From NCBI RefSeq assembly GCF_964340395.1, contig NC_135565.1:14709209-14773208 (forward strand): a stretch of DNA of 64,000 nt. Direction: 5' to 3'. Below are positions 1 to 46,255 of this stretch, one piece after another. The translations under genes and the position numbers were made by a program. Every line of letters starts with the position of its first letter. Position 1 is the first letter of the stretch. The DNA is from Glandiceps talaboti (Eukaryota > Hemichordata > Enteropneusta > Spengelidae). Under the pieces are notes generated by a model. The model had not been told where the DNA came from. It made no database searches and saw only the letters and a list, made by a program, of their open reading frames with translations.

Positions 1-568
1 TTGTGATGTTTGTAGTACGTGAACGTGAGGTTAGACTTGCTGAGTGTTAAGAAATATGAGTGAGCCAAACCTTTTCGTTTTATGTCCAAATCACACATGT
101 GTAAGTGTTTCTACCATATTCGTCGTGGCTTACCACTTGCTCATTACTTTTTGGATTATTTTCTTATATATGCTAAAATGTAATGACGATACGGTAACAT
201 TCCATGGCAGTTCAATTGTATGACGTGGATATCGTTTAATTATTTAAGATATCAAATCTACGTTACGGATACCGATGCTTTAAGCGTTAAGTGTTATTCG
301 CTGAGAGTGCAGCAGAACAGTTGCCGTATCTTTCCGTCGCAATAAACTATATATGCCAATAAAAAGTTACATGTATTGAAATTGTAAACGTTGCGCTTAC
401 ATACTACGATTAATGATACATCAAATGAATTTCAAATGGTGCCCTTCCAACCTAAAATCAACAATATTTGCTTTCTGGTATTTGCGGTTTCATTGACTTT
501 TATAACTAAGTAATCTCCTACGAACTATTGGCTATAACAAACTGACAATGGTTGTGTTCATGTCTTAC
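1..568. other. Window edge, intron of the small lectin gene
   Basis: I see no coding exon here. The final CTLD exon, which should carry a WxD..C...YxC pattern, was looked for on the minus strand and not found, so it should lie to the left. Confidence 0.5.
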
Positions 569-6872
<6,304 letters not shown>

Positions 6873-7587
6873 CTTGCAGTACATAGTCGAGAATACCGGC
6901 AAAGTGAGAGTGGGTGACGTATACCGTCTCGTTTTATTCAACGGAACCATTTAGTCGTCATTTGTATCTTTAAAATAATGTGCACTTTAAAATAACATTG
7001 AGGACGTCACGCATAGATCAAAAGAGCCGCCATGTCACGGATCGTTTAACCTGATGCTTGAGAGTACAATAGTGTCAAAATATGTCATTTTAGGCAAGCT
7101 GTGAGTCTAAGATGTGCGTATTTTATAACTGAGGTCTCCACCTCTGTAATTTACTCTAAAAACAATAGACAAAGACTACCTCTTACTGCCTACAGAGTGA
7201 TGACGTCAGGGTTTGAAAAGACTTTCATTATTTGAACACTTACATTCTACAAAGCATTTTAAGTGGTGGTGAACGGTTGCATTAAATGTCGTTTTATTTT
7301 TATAAAAACAGGTTGGAATATATGATATCATTAAAGTCTCTGTTGTTTAAAAAATTGTTTTCACGACCATGATATGATATCATGCTATTCCTCTAACAGA
7401 ATTAATGTGAAGTTACAATAGTACAAGGCTTGCGATTTGCTATAACGATAATGAGGAATAAAACTAGTTTTCCGAAATCTATGTAAACACATTGTGTTAT
7501 ATAATGCAGCAAATCATTGGGAAATGTAAAAGAAAAAGTTAAACCGTTTTCATCTAAAAGCCTGAAACAATGGCCAGCCAGCGAGCG

Positions 7588-7776
<189 letters not shown>

Positions 7777-8342
7777 ATTTCTAATTAAATAGTAAATGAT
7801 GATGTCAGGCATATTAATAGAGATATACTCATATTATTATATTTTATTACATCATGACACTGGTTGGGGGCGTGAATGAGTGTGCTCTGCAACATACTGG
7901 TAAGTAGCCCTATAGACACTTTCGGCAACACTTTTGGATATCAAATCTAACGGTGAATTACTCTTCACATTAGCATGATTAGCTCGTTAGAATAACATTT
8001 CAAAGCTTTTAGGCATCACGTTAAAATGATTTCGACTACAACGAGGCTGATGGACAAGAATTGTGTAAGAATCGTATAATCCAAGTTTTTTTCGTGTTTT
8101 TTTAGAATGTGGATTACAATATTTTAAAACATAAAACCGCGATAAATGATATTTTGGTATAATATTAATGTCGATGGCATTGCATGCCTTTGATGGCACT
8201 TTAGATTCTTGTCAGTACAGAGTCGACATTTTTGTATATATGTATATCACATTATTAATGTTATCGGACCGTTTAAGTGCTACCTTAAAACCCAAGGAAT
8301 ATAGTGTCCTTCGCATTCAAAATTTCACAATTTTTCTACATA

Positions 8343-8706
8343 CCACCAATATAGGTTAATGTAAGAGTTCTTTCACATAACGCCCATACAATTTTTGCCA
8401 CATACTTATAGTTTGTTTCTCTTACCTCCGATCCCATACACTTTTGCCCACATGCCTCCCTTATAACGTGTTCCGTATATACACACCTCCAATGTAATGT
8501 ATGCCATTTAACTCCCATACAATTTGTTCAAACACCACCAATATACTTTGCTTCTCATATACCGCTAATATAATGCGTTACACATACCTCCCTTATAATG
8601 TGTTCCACGTGCCTAAAATGTAGTATGTTGCACCTAACTCCCTCCCATACAGTTTATTCCACATACCGCCCATACAAAGTGTTCCATATACCTCCATATC
8701 ATTGTG
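8343..8706. repeat. Degenerate minisatellite, about 34-bp unit, about ten copies
   Basis: Units vary around cacataccgcccatacaat followed by ttgttc. Copies are heavily diverged, which suggests an old array. Confidence 0.6.
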
Positions 8707-8823
8707 TACACGGTGTAAATCTGTCAACAATCACGCACATCCATCATTAGCAAACAAATCAATAGCTCGCGTCAACTTCGCGCAATCAACAACAGCAACA
8801 AATCAGTATCAGAATCAGAATCA

Positions 8824-8855
8824 GAAGAAGAAGAAGAAGAAGAAGAAGAAGAAGA
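8824..8855. repeat. (GAA)n microsatellite
   Basis: About ten GAA units preceded by repeated tcagaa. Confidence 0.9.
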
Positions 8856-9936
8856 CGTCCACACATTGGTTTATGCTGCATTACAACTGTCACCAAAAAT
8901 AACACTTTATTTCATAAATTCTGGTTTAATAAACGTACCCTGTCAAAGTAACACTTCGATACCAATAGAGTTAATGGAAATCACAATACACGACTACCAG
9001 GACATCAATATGTACACAATGAAAATGTTAAACTTACACCCCAAATATGATATAACGATAGTATATTTAAATATTTGTGAATTTGCGGCGTCACTCTTTT
9101 TGTGGTCAGAAAGTCGCCTGCAACTGAAACTCCACGTGGAGCAAATCGCAAACTTGATTCTCGAGGAATTGACAATGTTTGTCAATCACAGCTATGTTTT
9201 CGTCAATTACTGGGGTCTGCTACTGGAAACTGACAACGGTGTTTGGAAAATTTGCTGAGTAAACAAGTATACATTCACAAAAAATATGCACGGGTTCATA
9301 GCTAGCTTTCAATTTATCTTAATTCGATCACTTAGGGGGCTCTAAAGCTGTACAAACAGTATAATGAACCACCCAGTTAACAAAGCAATTATCACTGGTT
9401 TAATTAGGCAACCTTATATACATATTTCTAAATAACACACCTGTATCGATTGGAGAGTTGTTTGTATTCAAAGATAATGCCAAAGTCTTGCTTTTCCCAC
9501 ATAACTTGAAAATGATATGTCATTGATTATAGCACTAAAACATATACGTTGGAGAGAGACAATGTCTATGATTAACATAGTCTGGAGATGAATAAATAAT
9601 CATGTAATTTGCACATGTACCCATTAGAATTGTAATATTACCTCTAATTAACATTATTTCACTTATATGGTTCAAAGAATCAACACTTAACAATCCCATC
9701 ACATCCTATATTTTCCCCTAAATTAAAACATTGTTGAAAGAGCATTATAGGTAATTTATACCTTACTTAGCTCAATTCTGATTGACAAAGTCAATTGCTT
9801 ACGTCGTATTGTACACTTTAACTCTTATCACTATGGGAAACGGACTATCGGCAAACTTATGTAGACACAGAATAAAACTATTGTTGCATATGGAACATTA
9901 TTCAAAATGACTGATATCATGTTATGTGAATAGAAT

Positions 9937-9942
9937 TTTAAT
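9937..9942 (-). terminator. Candidate poly(A) signal of the hyaluronidase gene
   Basis: ATTAAA on the minus strand about 290 nt after the TAG stop. No canonical AATAAA was seen closer to the stop, so this is only a candidate. Confidence 0.25.
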
Positions 9943-10232
9943 TAAGATAGTGTAAACACTGAAAAACACAAAAATGTACTCTGGAAGATCATAAAAGTCT
10001 GTAAAAATATTCACAGCATATGGCTTCCCATGAACAGCAAAGTCTAAAGCTGGACATGGGGTAGACTGTAGCGCCTCCTGAAAAGTATCGCTGTCAGTGA
10101 CGCTACCTTACTGTGAGTGTAATTACATCAACATCCATTGACAGTTTATATCAACATATTGCAATAATAGTTTCTAGTTTATGTCTTTGTAAACTTCCCG
10201 ATAGTCGATCTGCCATCACCCTTAGTTTCTAG

Positions 10233-39013
<28,781 letters not shown>

Positions 39014-39077
39014 AGTTTGACCACAAACTTCGTCCACAGACGACACTTGGCAAACTATGCAATAGGTAACGCGCCAA

Positions 39078-39087
39078 CTTTTTATAC
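39078..39087 (-). promoter_or_regulatory. TATA box of the hyaluronidase gene
   Basis: On the minus strand this reads GTATAAAAAG, a near-perfect TATA box. It lies about 70 nt upstream of the chosen ATG at 39013. Initiation about 30 nt downstream would give a short 5' UTR and would leave the upstream GTG-started extension largely outside the coding part. Confidence 0.6.
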
Positions 39088-40149
39088 AGTTATGGACAAT
39101 CTATATGCAAACATTATGCAAATGACATACATTTGTAATGTGAAATGAGGTATTGTTGTGTGGATAATAAGGCAAGGACGCTAGACCACAGTGGCTAGAC
39201 GTACGTCAAAGCTAATTAGAAACCCCATGGAAGGCATGCTTTTATTATTTTATTGCAAATGTTTGTTTCTATTGTATTATATATTAACTAATACCAATTT
39301 TAATTTTTTGTAATTAGAATTATATTATTTTCATGGTTACAAGCTTTTGAAATATTTTCTCTCTCACATTTTAAACTTTTGTGTTTTGGAGTAAATCCAA
39401 AGAGTACGGACGATTGGGACATTGAAATACACATCAAAAGCGTCATACATGTTAATATAACAAAGCTATTACGGTGAATACAATACATGTCATGAAGCCA
39501 TGTTCCACAGATAATAATGAACCAGAAATGTTTAATAACTTCTTTTTATTGCACTCTTAAACTTTTCCAAATTACATTTTTTTTTGTATTTTATATCTCT
39601 TAAAATAGCATAATAATGGTTAAAACATTGTTGTAACTTCAATATCTACACTATTATACTCAGAGATGTTATCACTTGCAACCATAAAATTGATATACCA
39701 CATTAGAAAAAATGTAATTTAATATTACACAAATATATCTCATGAAATTGTCTGTGTTGTTTGCAAGTAATGTCGTCAAAAAGCTTTCTATTATTCATAA
39801 GTTTAATAGCCTAACTGTTCACACGTGACCGGTATAGCACCGTTGTTAAACTTACACTAGTGTAGATAAGTATATGTCGGAACAACTGTGGCCAGTACAA
39901 CACTGATGTTGTTACCGCCGGTGTGCAGTAACTTTCAATGCTCTAAAATTCCCGTTTCATTTTTTCTTACCTAGCATGCAGTTTGATACTTTTTCTTTCT
40001 TCCCGGAATCCCAGTTCTAATAAGTTTAGCTTAGCTGTCCGTTTCGTTTCGTTTCACAGTCATATTTTTAGTGAATACTTGATTTTTTTCAGTTAGCATT
40101 GTATTTGAGTACATATTTCCAGAATTTATTCCTACGAATTAAAAGTTAG

Positions 40150-40275
40150 ATGTTTTTGTTTGTTTGTTTGTTTGTTTGTTTGTTTGTTTGTGTGTGTGTG
40201 TGTGTGTGTGTGTTTGTTTGTGTGTGTGTTTTGTTTGCTTGTTTGTTTGTTTGTTTGTTTGTTTGTTTGTTTGTT
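40150..40275. repeat. (TTTG)n with inner (TG)n
   Basis: TTTG runs flank a TG run. Confidence 0.95.
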
Positions 40276-41261
40276 GGGGGCTATATGTTCCTTAAATGTT
40301 CTTTCAGTGGAAATTTGATTTCCGTGCCTTTTTAAATTTGCCAAAGTATTTGCTTTGCTTTGCCCTGGCAGCTGTGTTGGCCCCTTCGCTATTTTTGGTA
40401 TTGTTATATGGAGCGATTTCTTTATTTATCTGTTTCCAACGTTTGTCGTCCGTTCTTTTTTTGTCGCGTGAGTGAAAACGTTTACTCACAAAAGAACAAA
40501 ATCGAAAAAATGACAATAAATAAACGACGTAGAGGAAAATAAAGACATCAAGACGCATTCACTACATCAGATTTTAATCAGATTGACATTGATCAAGCAA
40601 AGCCATTGCGTTTGTGTGTACGTGTCTGTTTTTGTAGACCTAAAGTTGTAAGACACATTGGTACTACTAGAGAGTGACGAGACCATCATCAAAGTCATTA
40701 ACAAGTACCGTAGCGTGCATCTGAGACTACGGTGAGGTATTTGATTTTGACTTTCCATTTTCGCAGCCAGAGTAGAAGGGCGGATGTTCAATGTTCAATA
40801 CCACTATTCTTCGAATTAGTTGAAAATTGTTTTGTTTATATATTGCGATGAGTTGCTGTCAGTTTGTGAGTTGACAAGAGATGAATTCTTCGTCGGCGTA
40901 GATGTTTGGTCGATTATGAACGCAAGTTTAAAACTGTGCGTGTTATGATCTATTCATCTTATTGACAATACTAAATCACATAGAGTGGAAACACGTCAGA
41001 ATATGGAAAAAAATTCTTGACTTTAAAACGCCACAGTCTGTAACTGAGATCCCATTTTCGATTAGGTGGCCGTCCGTCACCAACACTACGTGCCGCTGAC
41101 AGGCAGGAATTTAAACGACCTCAATTAGGTGTGTTTCAGCAAAAAGGCACCCTAATTGCCTTTAAAAGTGATTTGGTTTCTTGTAATATATCATGTATAC
41201 ATCTACATACACAAATATGTTTACCAGCAGGTGATTCAATGTTATACATGCTATGATATTA

Positions 41262-41636
41262 GGCCTAAACATTTTTTTGTTCCAGTTTCCCACCCCCACC
41301 TAGTTTTTCACGCCGACCCTAATTTTTTTTACGTATTCCAGAGAAAAAATAATATAATCGTGAAGTTTTGCAAGAAATAGTGGCTGCGGAAACTGATATC
41401 AACTTAAAAAGACAATAGAAAACTCTTCCAATCTATAATCGCTGTACATCTGATGAGAAGAAACCAATAACACAGAGACCATACGGAAAACTACGGAAAA
41501 CATAACTCACATGTGAAAAAAATAAATAAATAAAGATTAGATAAATAAAATATCTACCTACCCCACCTATTCTAAAAGTGAGTGTAACCGGAACCACACA
41601 ATTTTTTTGTTAGGCTCTCATTATATCTTACAAAGT
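41262..41636 (+). mobile_element. Interspersed element family A, copy 2
   Basis: Apparently the longest copy. It starts near ttaggcctaaacattt, passes gtggctgcggaaactgatat and ends near tttttttgttaggct. Confidence 0.6.
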
Positions 41637-42140
41637 ATTTTCAAAAATATGTTAAAGTTACTGCTAGTGCAGTGATTGTTATTGGCATTGAGTGTACGTT
41701 CTGATGTGTGACGTCACCCGACAAAATGTGATTCAAAATGATAGATCAAATATGCAAATTATATTATTAAACTATTGTCTAAACAAACAATGTCTGCGAA
41801 TTGAAAAGAAAGTAATTATTAATGATATTTGTATATCAAATAATATAATCCAAAATTGAGATATTTTTATTTGATTGTTCTATACTTTCAATTTAATATT
41901 GTTATAGCAATATTCATTTACCGGACTATGAAAACATGGTTGTCAATTTTAATTTTAATAAGTGGATGTCATTTGTGATGTTATCAAATTACGGCTTAAG
42001 TGGGAGAAAAACACATAGTGCTGAAAAAAAAATTAATTGGAATATATCATGGACTATTAATATAACGGATCGGATGTTTGGCTTAATTATAAGTTTAACC
42101 TTGCAACAGCGAATTTCACAATACGTTCAGCTTTTCTAGA

Positions 42141-42190
42141 TCTGTTTGATACAACCACGCAGAAAGCAATAAGAAACTGGACATGCTACA
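42141..42190. mobile_element. Family B element, left-end fragment
   Basis: ctgtttgatacaaccacgca then aagaaactggacatgcta matches the terminal repeat of the complete copies. No matching right end is nearby. Confidence 0.5.
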
Positions 42191-42204
42191 CTTTGTACAC
42201 GTCG

Positions 42205-42340
42205 GTGAACACATAGTGCGGAACGAGCTGTATATAACTCACACGTCATCAGTGAACACAGTGCGGAACTAGCTGTATGTAATTATAACTCACACGCCAT
42301 CAGTGAACACATAGTGTGGAATGAGTTGTATAACTCAAGG
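42205..42340. repeat. About 57-bp tandem repeat, 2-3 copies
   Basis: Units carry gtgaacacatagtgcggaac, then gagctgtat and aactcacac. Confidence 0.75.
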
Positions 42341-43234
42341 CAGAGTATAAATTTTGATCGCGAGCTACCTGCCCCAGCGATGGCAGGCAGGCCCTGGATG
42401 CGTGGGTACCCATGCTTGTTAGCGAAATTTCAAATGTACCCCTTTTCCCAGAATATTTCAATGACCCCTCCCCCTTTTTAGTGAATGTGGGAGAAAATCA
42501 CTACAAAAAATAAGTCTTTCCGAAATCTGGGAGGTTTTAACTTCGAAGACACCTAACCACACACTGTACGTACACTGTTTGCACCTAATGTTAGGGTTTT
42601 TGCTGTCGGATCCACGGACCGTAAGATGGCCGACGAAAAACACCCCTTTCCGTGAAACAAGCATGCGTACCCGTTTCGTCAGGGACTCCCACCACCGGGC
42701 TACCTGCTCACACCCCCCCCCCCCCCCCCATATAAAAAACTCCCACTTTCTCTTGCTCACTGGGCCCAGTGTTATTTTAATTCAGATAACCAGAAAAAAT
42801 GTATAAAGGTTTTCAAAAGATACGAAGCCGTTTGAAGCCTGGATTTTTAGTGTGACTTGAGGGTTCATTATCCGTGCATGAAACATGACAACAAATATAT
42901 TTTTCTCATGATTATAACATTTTTGGGAAATGTTAGTTAATGTTGGTGTGACGAGTGCATATATACATGTACAATAAACACACTATTAATCTAGTGGCGA
43001 TAGAGAGCGCCCTCTCAGTGAGCCACGGATCAGCCTTTGTATATTAGACTTTTTTTTTTAGTGAACGTACGTGTTTGGTACCAGAGTAGGAACGCACTAA
43101 AATAGTTTTAATTCAAGAAACACAATGAATGGCTTATCGGTGTCCATCGTCTGGGTTGAGGAGTTAAAGTCTGGGGTTAAAGTTGTCCCTTATATCTGCA
43201 GCAGATAACTACAGCGACAACCAACCCCACATAC

Positions 43235-44095
43235 ATGCGGCAAATCAACAAGCTAAACATGTTAACGGTGGGACAAGTTTTCGCGGGGATCGGCGCTGTA
43301 TTATTGGGGCTTTGGGTTGCAAGTTATGCTTTCTCCATCGACCAGCCGAAGGCCAACATCATGTGTATGATGCAGCACTGCTCTAGTGAATCAATCCAAT
43401 GTATAACGGACTCGAATTGTCGGGGCGCATTGATGTGCTTGACAAGATGCGGTTCCGATCAGGTCTGCACAATAAGTTGTCTAGATACATACGCTAATGA
43501 CGTCTTCGATCAATTTGCAATGTGTGTCATTACTGAGCGCAAGTGTGTTGTCATACAACCACCAAGCCCACCGTTCACGTGCACCAAACCCGATAATACA
43601 GAGGCCCGATTTAATCTATCACAGCTACAAGGAAACTGGTACATCGTTAGAGGTTTGAACCCTGTTTACGATTGTTATGCTTGTCAGTACTGTCAGTTTA
43701 CACCGAACACAAATCCAGACGAGAGTGGGACATACGTGGCGCAAGTAGACTATCTTGTAACGACTCTAACGGGGGATGTCCGTCCAAGAACTGTACACCA
43801 ATTTGTCTCACAACCTAATCCGCAGAATCCTGGCATTCTATTCTTCAACTACACGGACACCGGTATAATACACAACGAAGAATGGCGAGTTCTGGCCTTC
43901 GACGACAAAGATGCATATGCTCTGATTTACTACTGCGGACAAGCAAACGCCTATCACTACGAAGGGGTCCTCCTGTATTCACGAAAAACCAAGGTATCAG
44001 AAAATGTTCTCAAGAAGGTTGGGCAAGCGGCGAAGTCGAATGGCTATGATTTCAACAAATTTTGCACTGCTCCAACTGACAATTGTCCATACTGA
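43235..44095 (+). CDS. Violaxanthin de-epoxidase-like (VDE) lipocalin protein, intronless
   Basis: One uninterrupted 286-residue frame holds the whole protein. Residues 12-34 form a hydrophobic signal anchor. Residues 44-104 form a Cys-rich domain in which ten cysteines line up with those of plant violaxanthin de-epoxidase. From about residue 125 there is a VDE-type lipocalin barrel: FNLSQLQGNWYIVRGLNPV matches the plant FN..DF.GKWYI..GLNP stretch, and EEWRVLAF and the YEGVLLYSR strand match later parts. Plant and algal VDE removes epoxide groups from violaxanthin in the thylakoid lumen. An animal has no such site, so the substrate here (dietary carotenoid or another lipid) is unknown. The plant C-terminal Glu-rich tail is absent. 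The start could also be the second ATG at 43259. The lack of introns contrasts with the other genes and suggests a retrocopy or an old transfer. Confidence 0.8.
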   Translation: MRQINKLNMLTVGQVFAGIGAVLLGLWVASYAFSIDQPKANIMCMMQHCSSESIQCITDSNCRGALMCLTRCGSDQVCTISCLDTYANDVFDQFAMCVITERKCVVIQPPSPPFTCTKPDNTEARFNLSQLQGNWYIVRGLNPVYDCYACQYCQFTPNTNPDESGTYVAQVDYLVTTLTGDVRPRTVHQFVSQPNPQNPGILFFNYTDTGIIHNEEWRVLAFDDKDAYALIYYCGQANAYHYEGVLLYSRKTKVSENVLKKVGQAAKSNGYDFNKFCTAPTDNCPY

Positions 44096-45209
44096 TAATA
44101 TGTTCAGGGTGATCAATAGTTCAATGTACTGATAAAAAAAACATAAATTCTTTTACTTAGGCCTCAGACCCCCTCCCCTTCTAACTAAACTGGCCAAATT
44201 TGAAAAATGTTTGTTTCCAATAACGTGACTCTTTAGAAAATAGGGTAGGTAGGTCGTGATTTTATTTTTATTCTATATTTTAATTTTTTTTTCATTACTT
44301 AGACCCAAAGACAGGGTAATTTGTTTGTCATATAGTACTTCCATAACAGTTGATAAAGGTGTAAAAGAACTACATGTATGTGATTCAGAAGTAGACAAGC
44401 ATCGTTTCTCTCTGGAATGTGATATTTAAAAACGTAAACCAAAGATACTTAGGCAAGAAAATCTACAGGGAAATAGAAGTAAATCGTCACAATTTTACCT
44501 TTTTGCATGTACAAAATGTTTATGGGTCGGCGATTATCAGAGGGTTATCAGAAACACACTATTTTTTTTTATTTGGTCTAAGCGTTTTACTCAGATGAAA
44601 ACACATATTGGAAAATCTCATGAAATACATCTCAAGGTAAAGTCCACATAAGAAAAAAATGTGTTTCAGATAAAATGGCATATTATTTTATATTTTTTAT
44701 TGTTTTTATTTTTGCCAAAAGGCAAACAAAATGTCTGTCAGAGTATCCCTTCTCAGTGTTCGAGTTTGATGAATATGTACAGAAATCACTGGGGAAAGAA
44801 AACAGACACACGTGAAGATCAAGAAGACATATAATTTCTTATCTTTTTGTTTTAAATGTTAAACAAAATGTTTATCACTCTAAAGATTTTGACGCTTCGG
44901 ACGCGTCAACAGTGTTCTGGTTTATAAGATTTTGAACATATGTTATGCGTTCAAAATAAAAACACTGTGTTCTAAATCTGAACACACGCGTTCTAGTATT
45001 TATATTGAACACATATACTGCGTTCAAAATCTGTTACAATTAAGTGTTCAGAAACTGAACACATCACTTTTTAAAGAAATTAGGGTCGGTCGGGTGATCG
45101 GAAACCCACATTTTTTTATTTGGTCTAATCACACAAATATCCTTATTCTGTACCTACATTTGTTTTTTTTCAATAAAAACACATCCATATTTTGAAGTTG
45201 TAAAGTTTT

Positions 45210-45235
45210 AATAAAGTCAATAAATTGTGAATAAA
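45210..45235 (+). terminator. Cluster of AATAAA motifs downstream of the VDE-like gene
   Basis: Three AATAAA hexamers occur within about 25 bases, 1.1 kb after the VDE-like stop codon. They could end its transcript, but the distance is large and the DNA is AT-rich, so chance is a fair alternative. Confidence 0.2.
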
Positions 45236-46012
45236 TGTGAAGATTTCAAATAACCCAAATATGGTGTTTGTATATTTAGAATTCGCGGACTCGGAATAAC
45301 GAACACAAATAGGAACTGCTCAATTTCAGGAATTTGGGAAGGAAAATGGCCCAAATAGGGAACTTGCAGTCCAGACTGAGCATGCTCAGACACAAAGGAC
45401 TATTAATCTCAAGCTGAACAAAGATACCCATGATATCCGAAGCACTCGGTATGACCAGGAAAACAGTTGAAACAGACCAAAACGCATCACATATATGTGT
45501 CAGTGCAGTTCAACATCCAGTGTGACATAGTTTGTGCTGGAGAGGGCGCTCATGGCTCTGGAATATCAACAGTACACGGAAAAGGGAATTCTTAAAAGGC
45601 CAGGGTTTCATTCACAAGTTCTTACATTAGTATATCAATGGGGCCCCGTGGATTACATAAGATTATCCTTTTGTGTAGGAAAAAAATGTTTCTATAGCTC
45701 TGTGGTATACGTCCGTGTTATGCGTGCGTGGCTAAGTTACCCAAGAGGAGTACAGATACATCCGACACCCCTATCTGACTAGTCTAGTTCCGTATACGGT
45801 ATCGTTATGATTTATACCTTCACTCACAGTATGTAGTGTAGTCAAAGTTGTTGCGCTAGAAGTCCTGAGATGCAGTTTAAAATTCATCCACATCCATCCA
45901 CCCACAGTCACTTGTTAATCAATCACAAATTCTCACCAATAATTTAAAGTTAGTGTTTATTGGGGCAGTTTATGTAATGTTCAAATATGGTATATTTGTC
46001 AGCTCAGGATGC

Positions 46013-46020
46013 TATATATA
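46013..46020 (+). promoter_or_regulatory. Candidate TATA box of the SDR gene
   Basis: TATATATA lies about 240 nt before the SDR start codon and is followed within 10 nt by TTACGTCA, a CRE-like half site. It is plausible as a core promoter, but such AT stretches are common here. Confidence 0.3.
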
Positions 46021-46255
46021 CACTGATTACGTCACTATAGCAGCTGGGGCTCAGGACTGATTAGATGAGCAACTTTCTGTGCTGATCGAAGGGACTTGAC
46101 CAGACTGTGTTTACCCTCAGACCACGTCTGAGGGTTACCACAGCTGACATCCAAACTACTGCTGGCTGACGCGATGTCGGCCAAAGGTCATAGTTCATTT
46201 CACCACGTCCTCGAGAATAGTTATCGGCGTGATCGTTGTGACTGTATGTGCCAGT

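Larger units (their letters stand above)
39088..43234. other. Intergenic region between the hyaluronidase and VDE-like genes
   Basis: Head-to-head spacing of about 4.1 kb. It contains a TTTG/TG repeat, a family A copy, a fragment of family B, a 3-copy 57-bp repeat and a C tract near 42711. No gene was recognised on either strand. Confidence 0.5.
44096..46255. other. Intergenic region between the VDE-like and SDR genes
   Basis: It holds sequence related to family A ends (ttaggcctcagacccc near 44160), several gttcaaaat/gaacac inverted motifs around 44930-45070, and the SDR promoter region. No extra gene was seen. Confidence 0.5.

Noticed and set aside
8866-9258. 130-codon frame between the lectin genes
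   Set aside because: No recognisable domain, no splice partners, no promoter sign; probably chance.
39014-39046. N-terminal extension of the hyaluronidase (11 codons)
   Set aside because: The frame begins with GTG, not ATG, and the extension would put acidic residues before the signal peptide. The ATG at 39013 fits better.
43235-44095. Algal contamination as the source of the VDE-like gene
   Set aside because: It lies between intron-containing animal genes with the same local repeats around it, so contamination of this contig is unlikely, though not excluded without reads.
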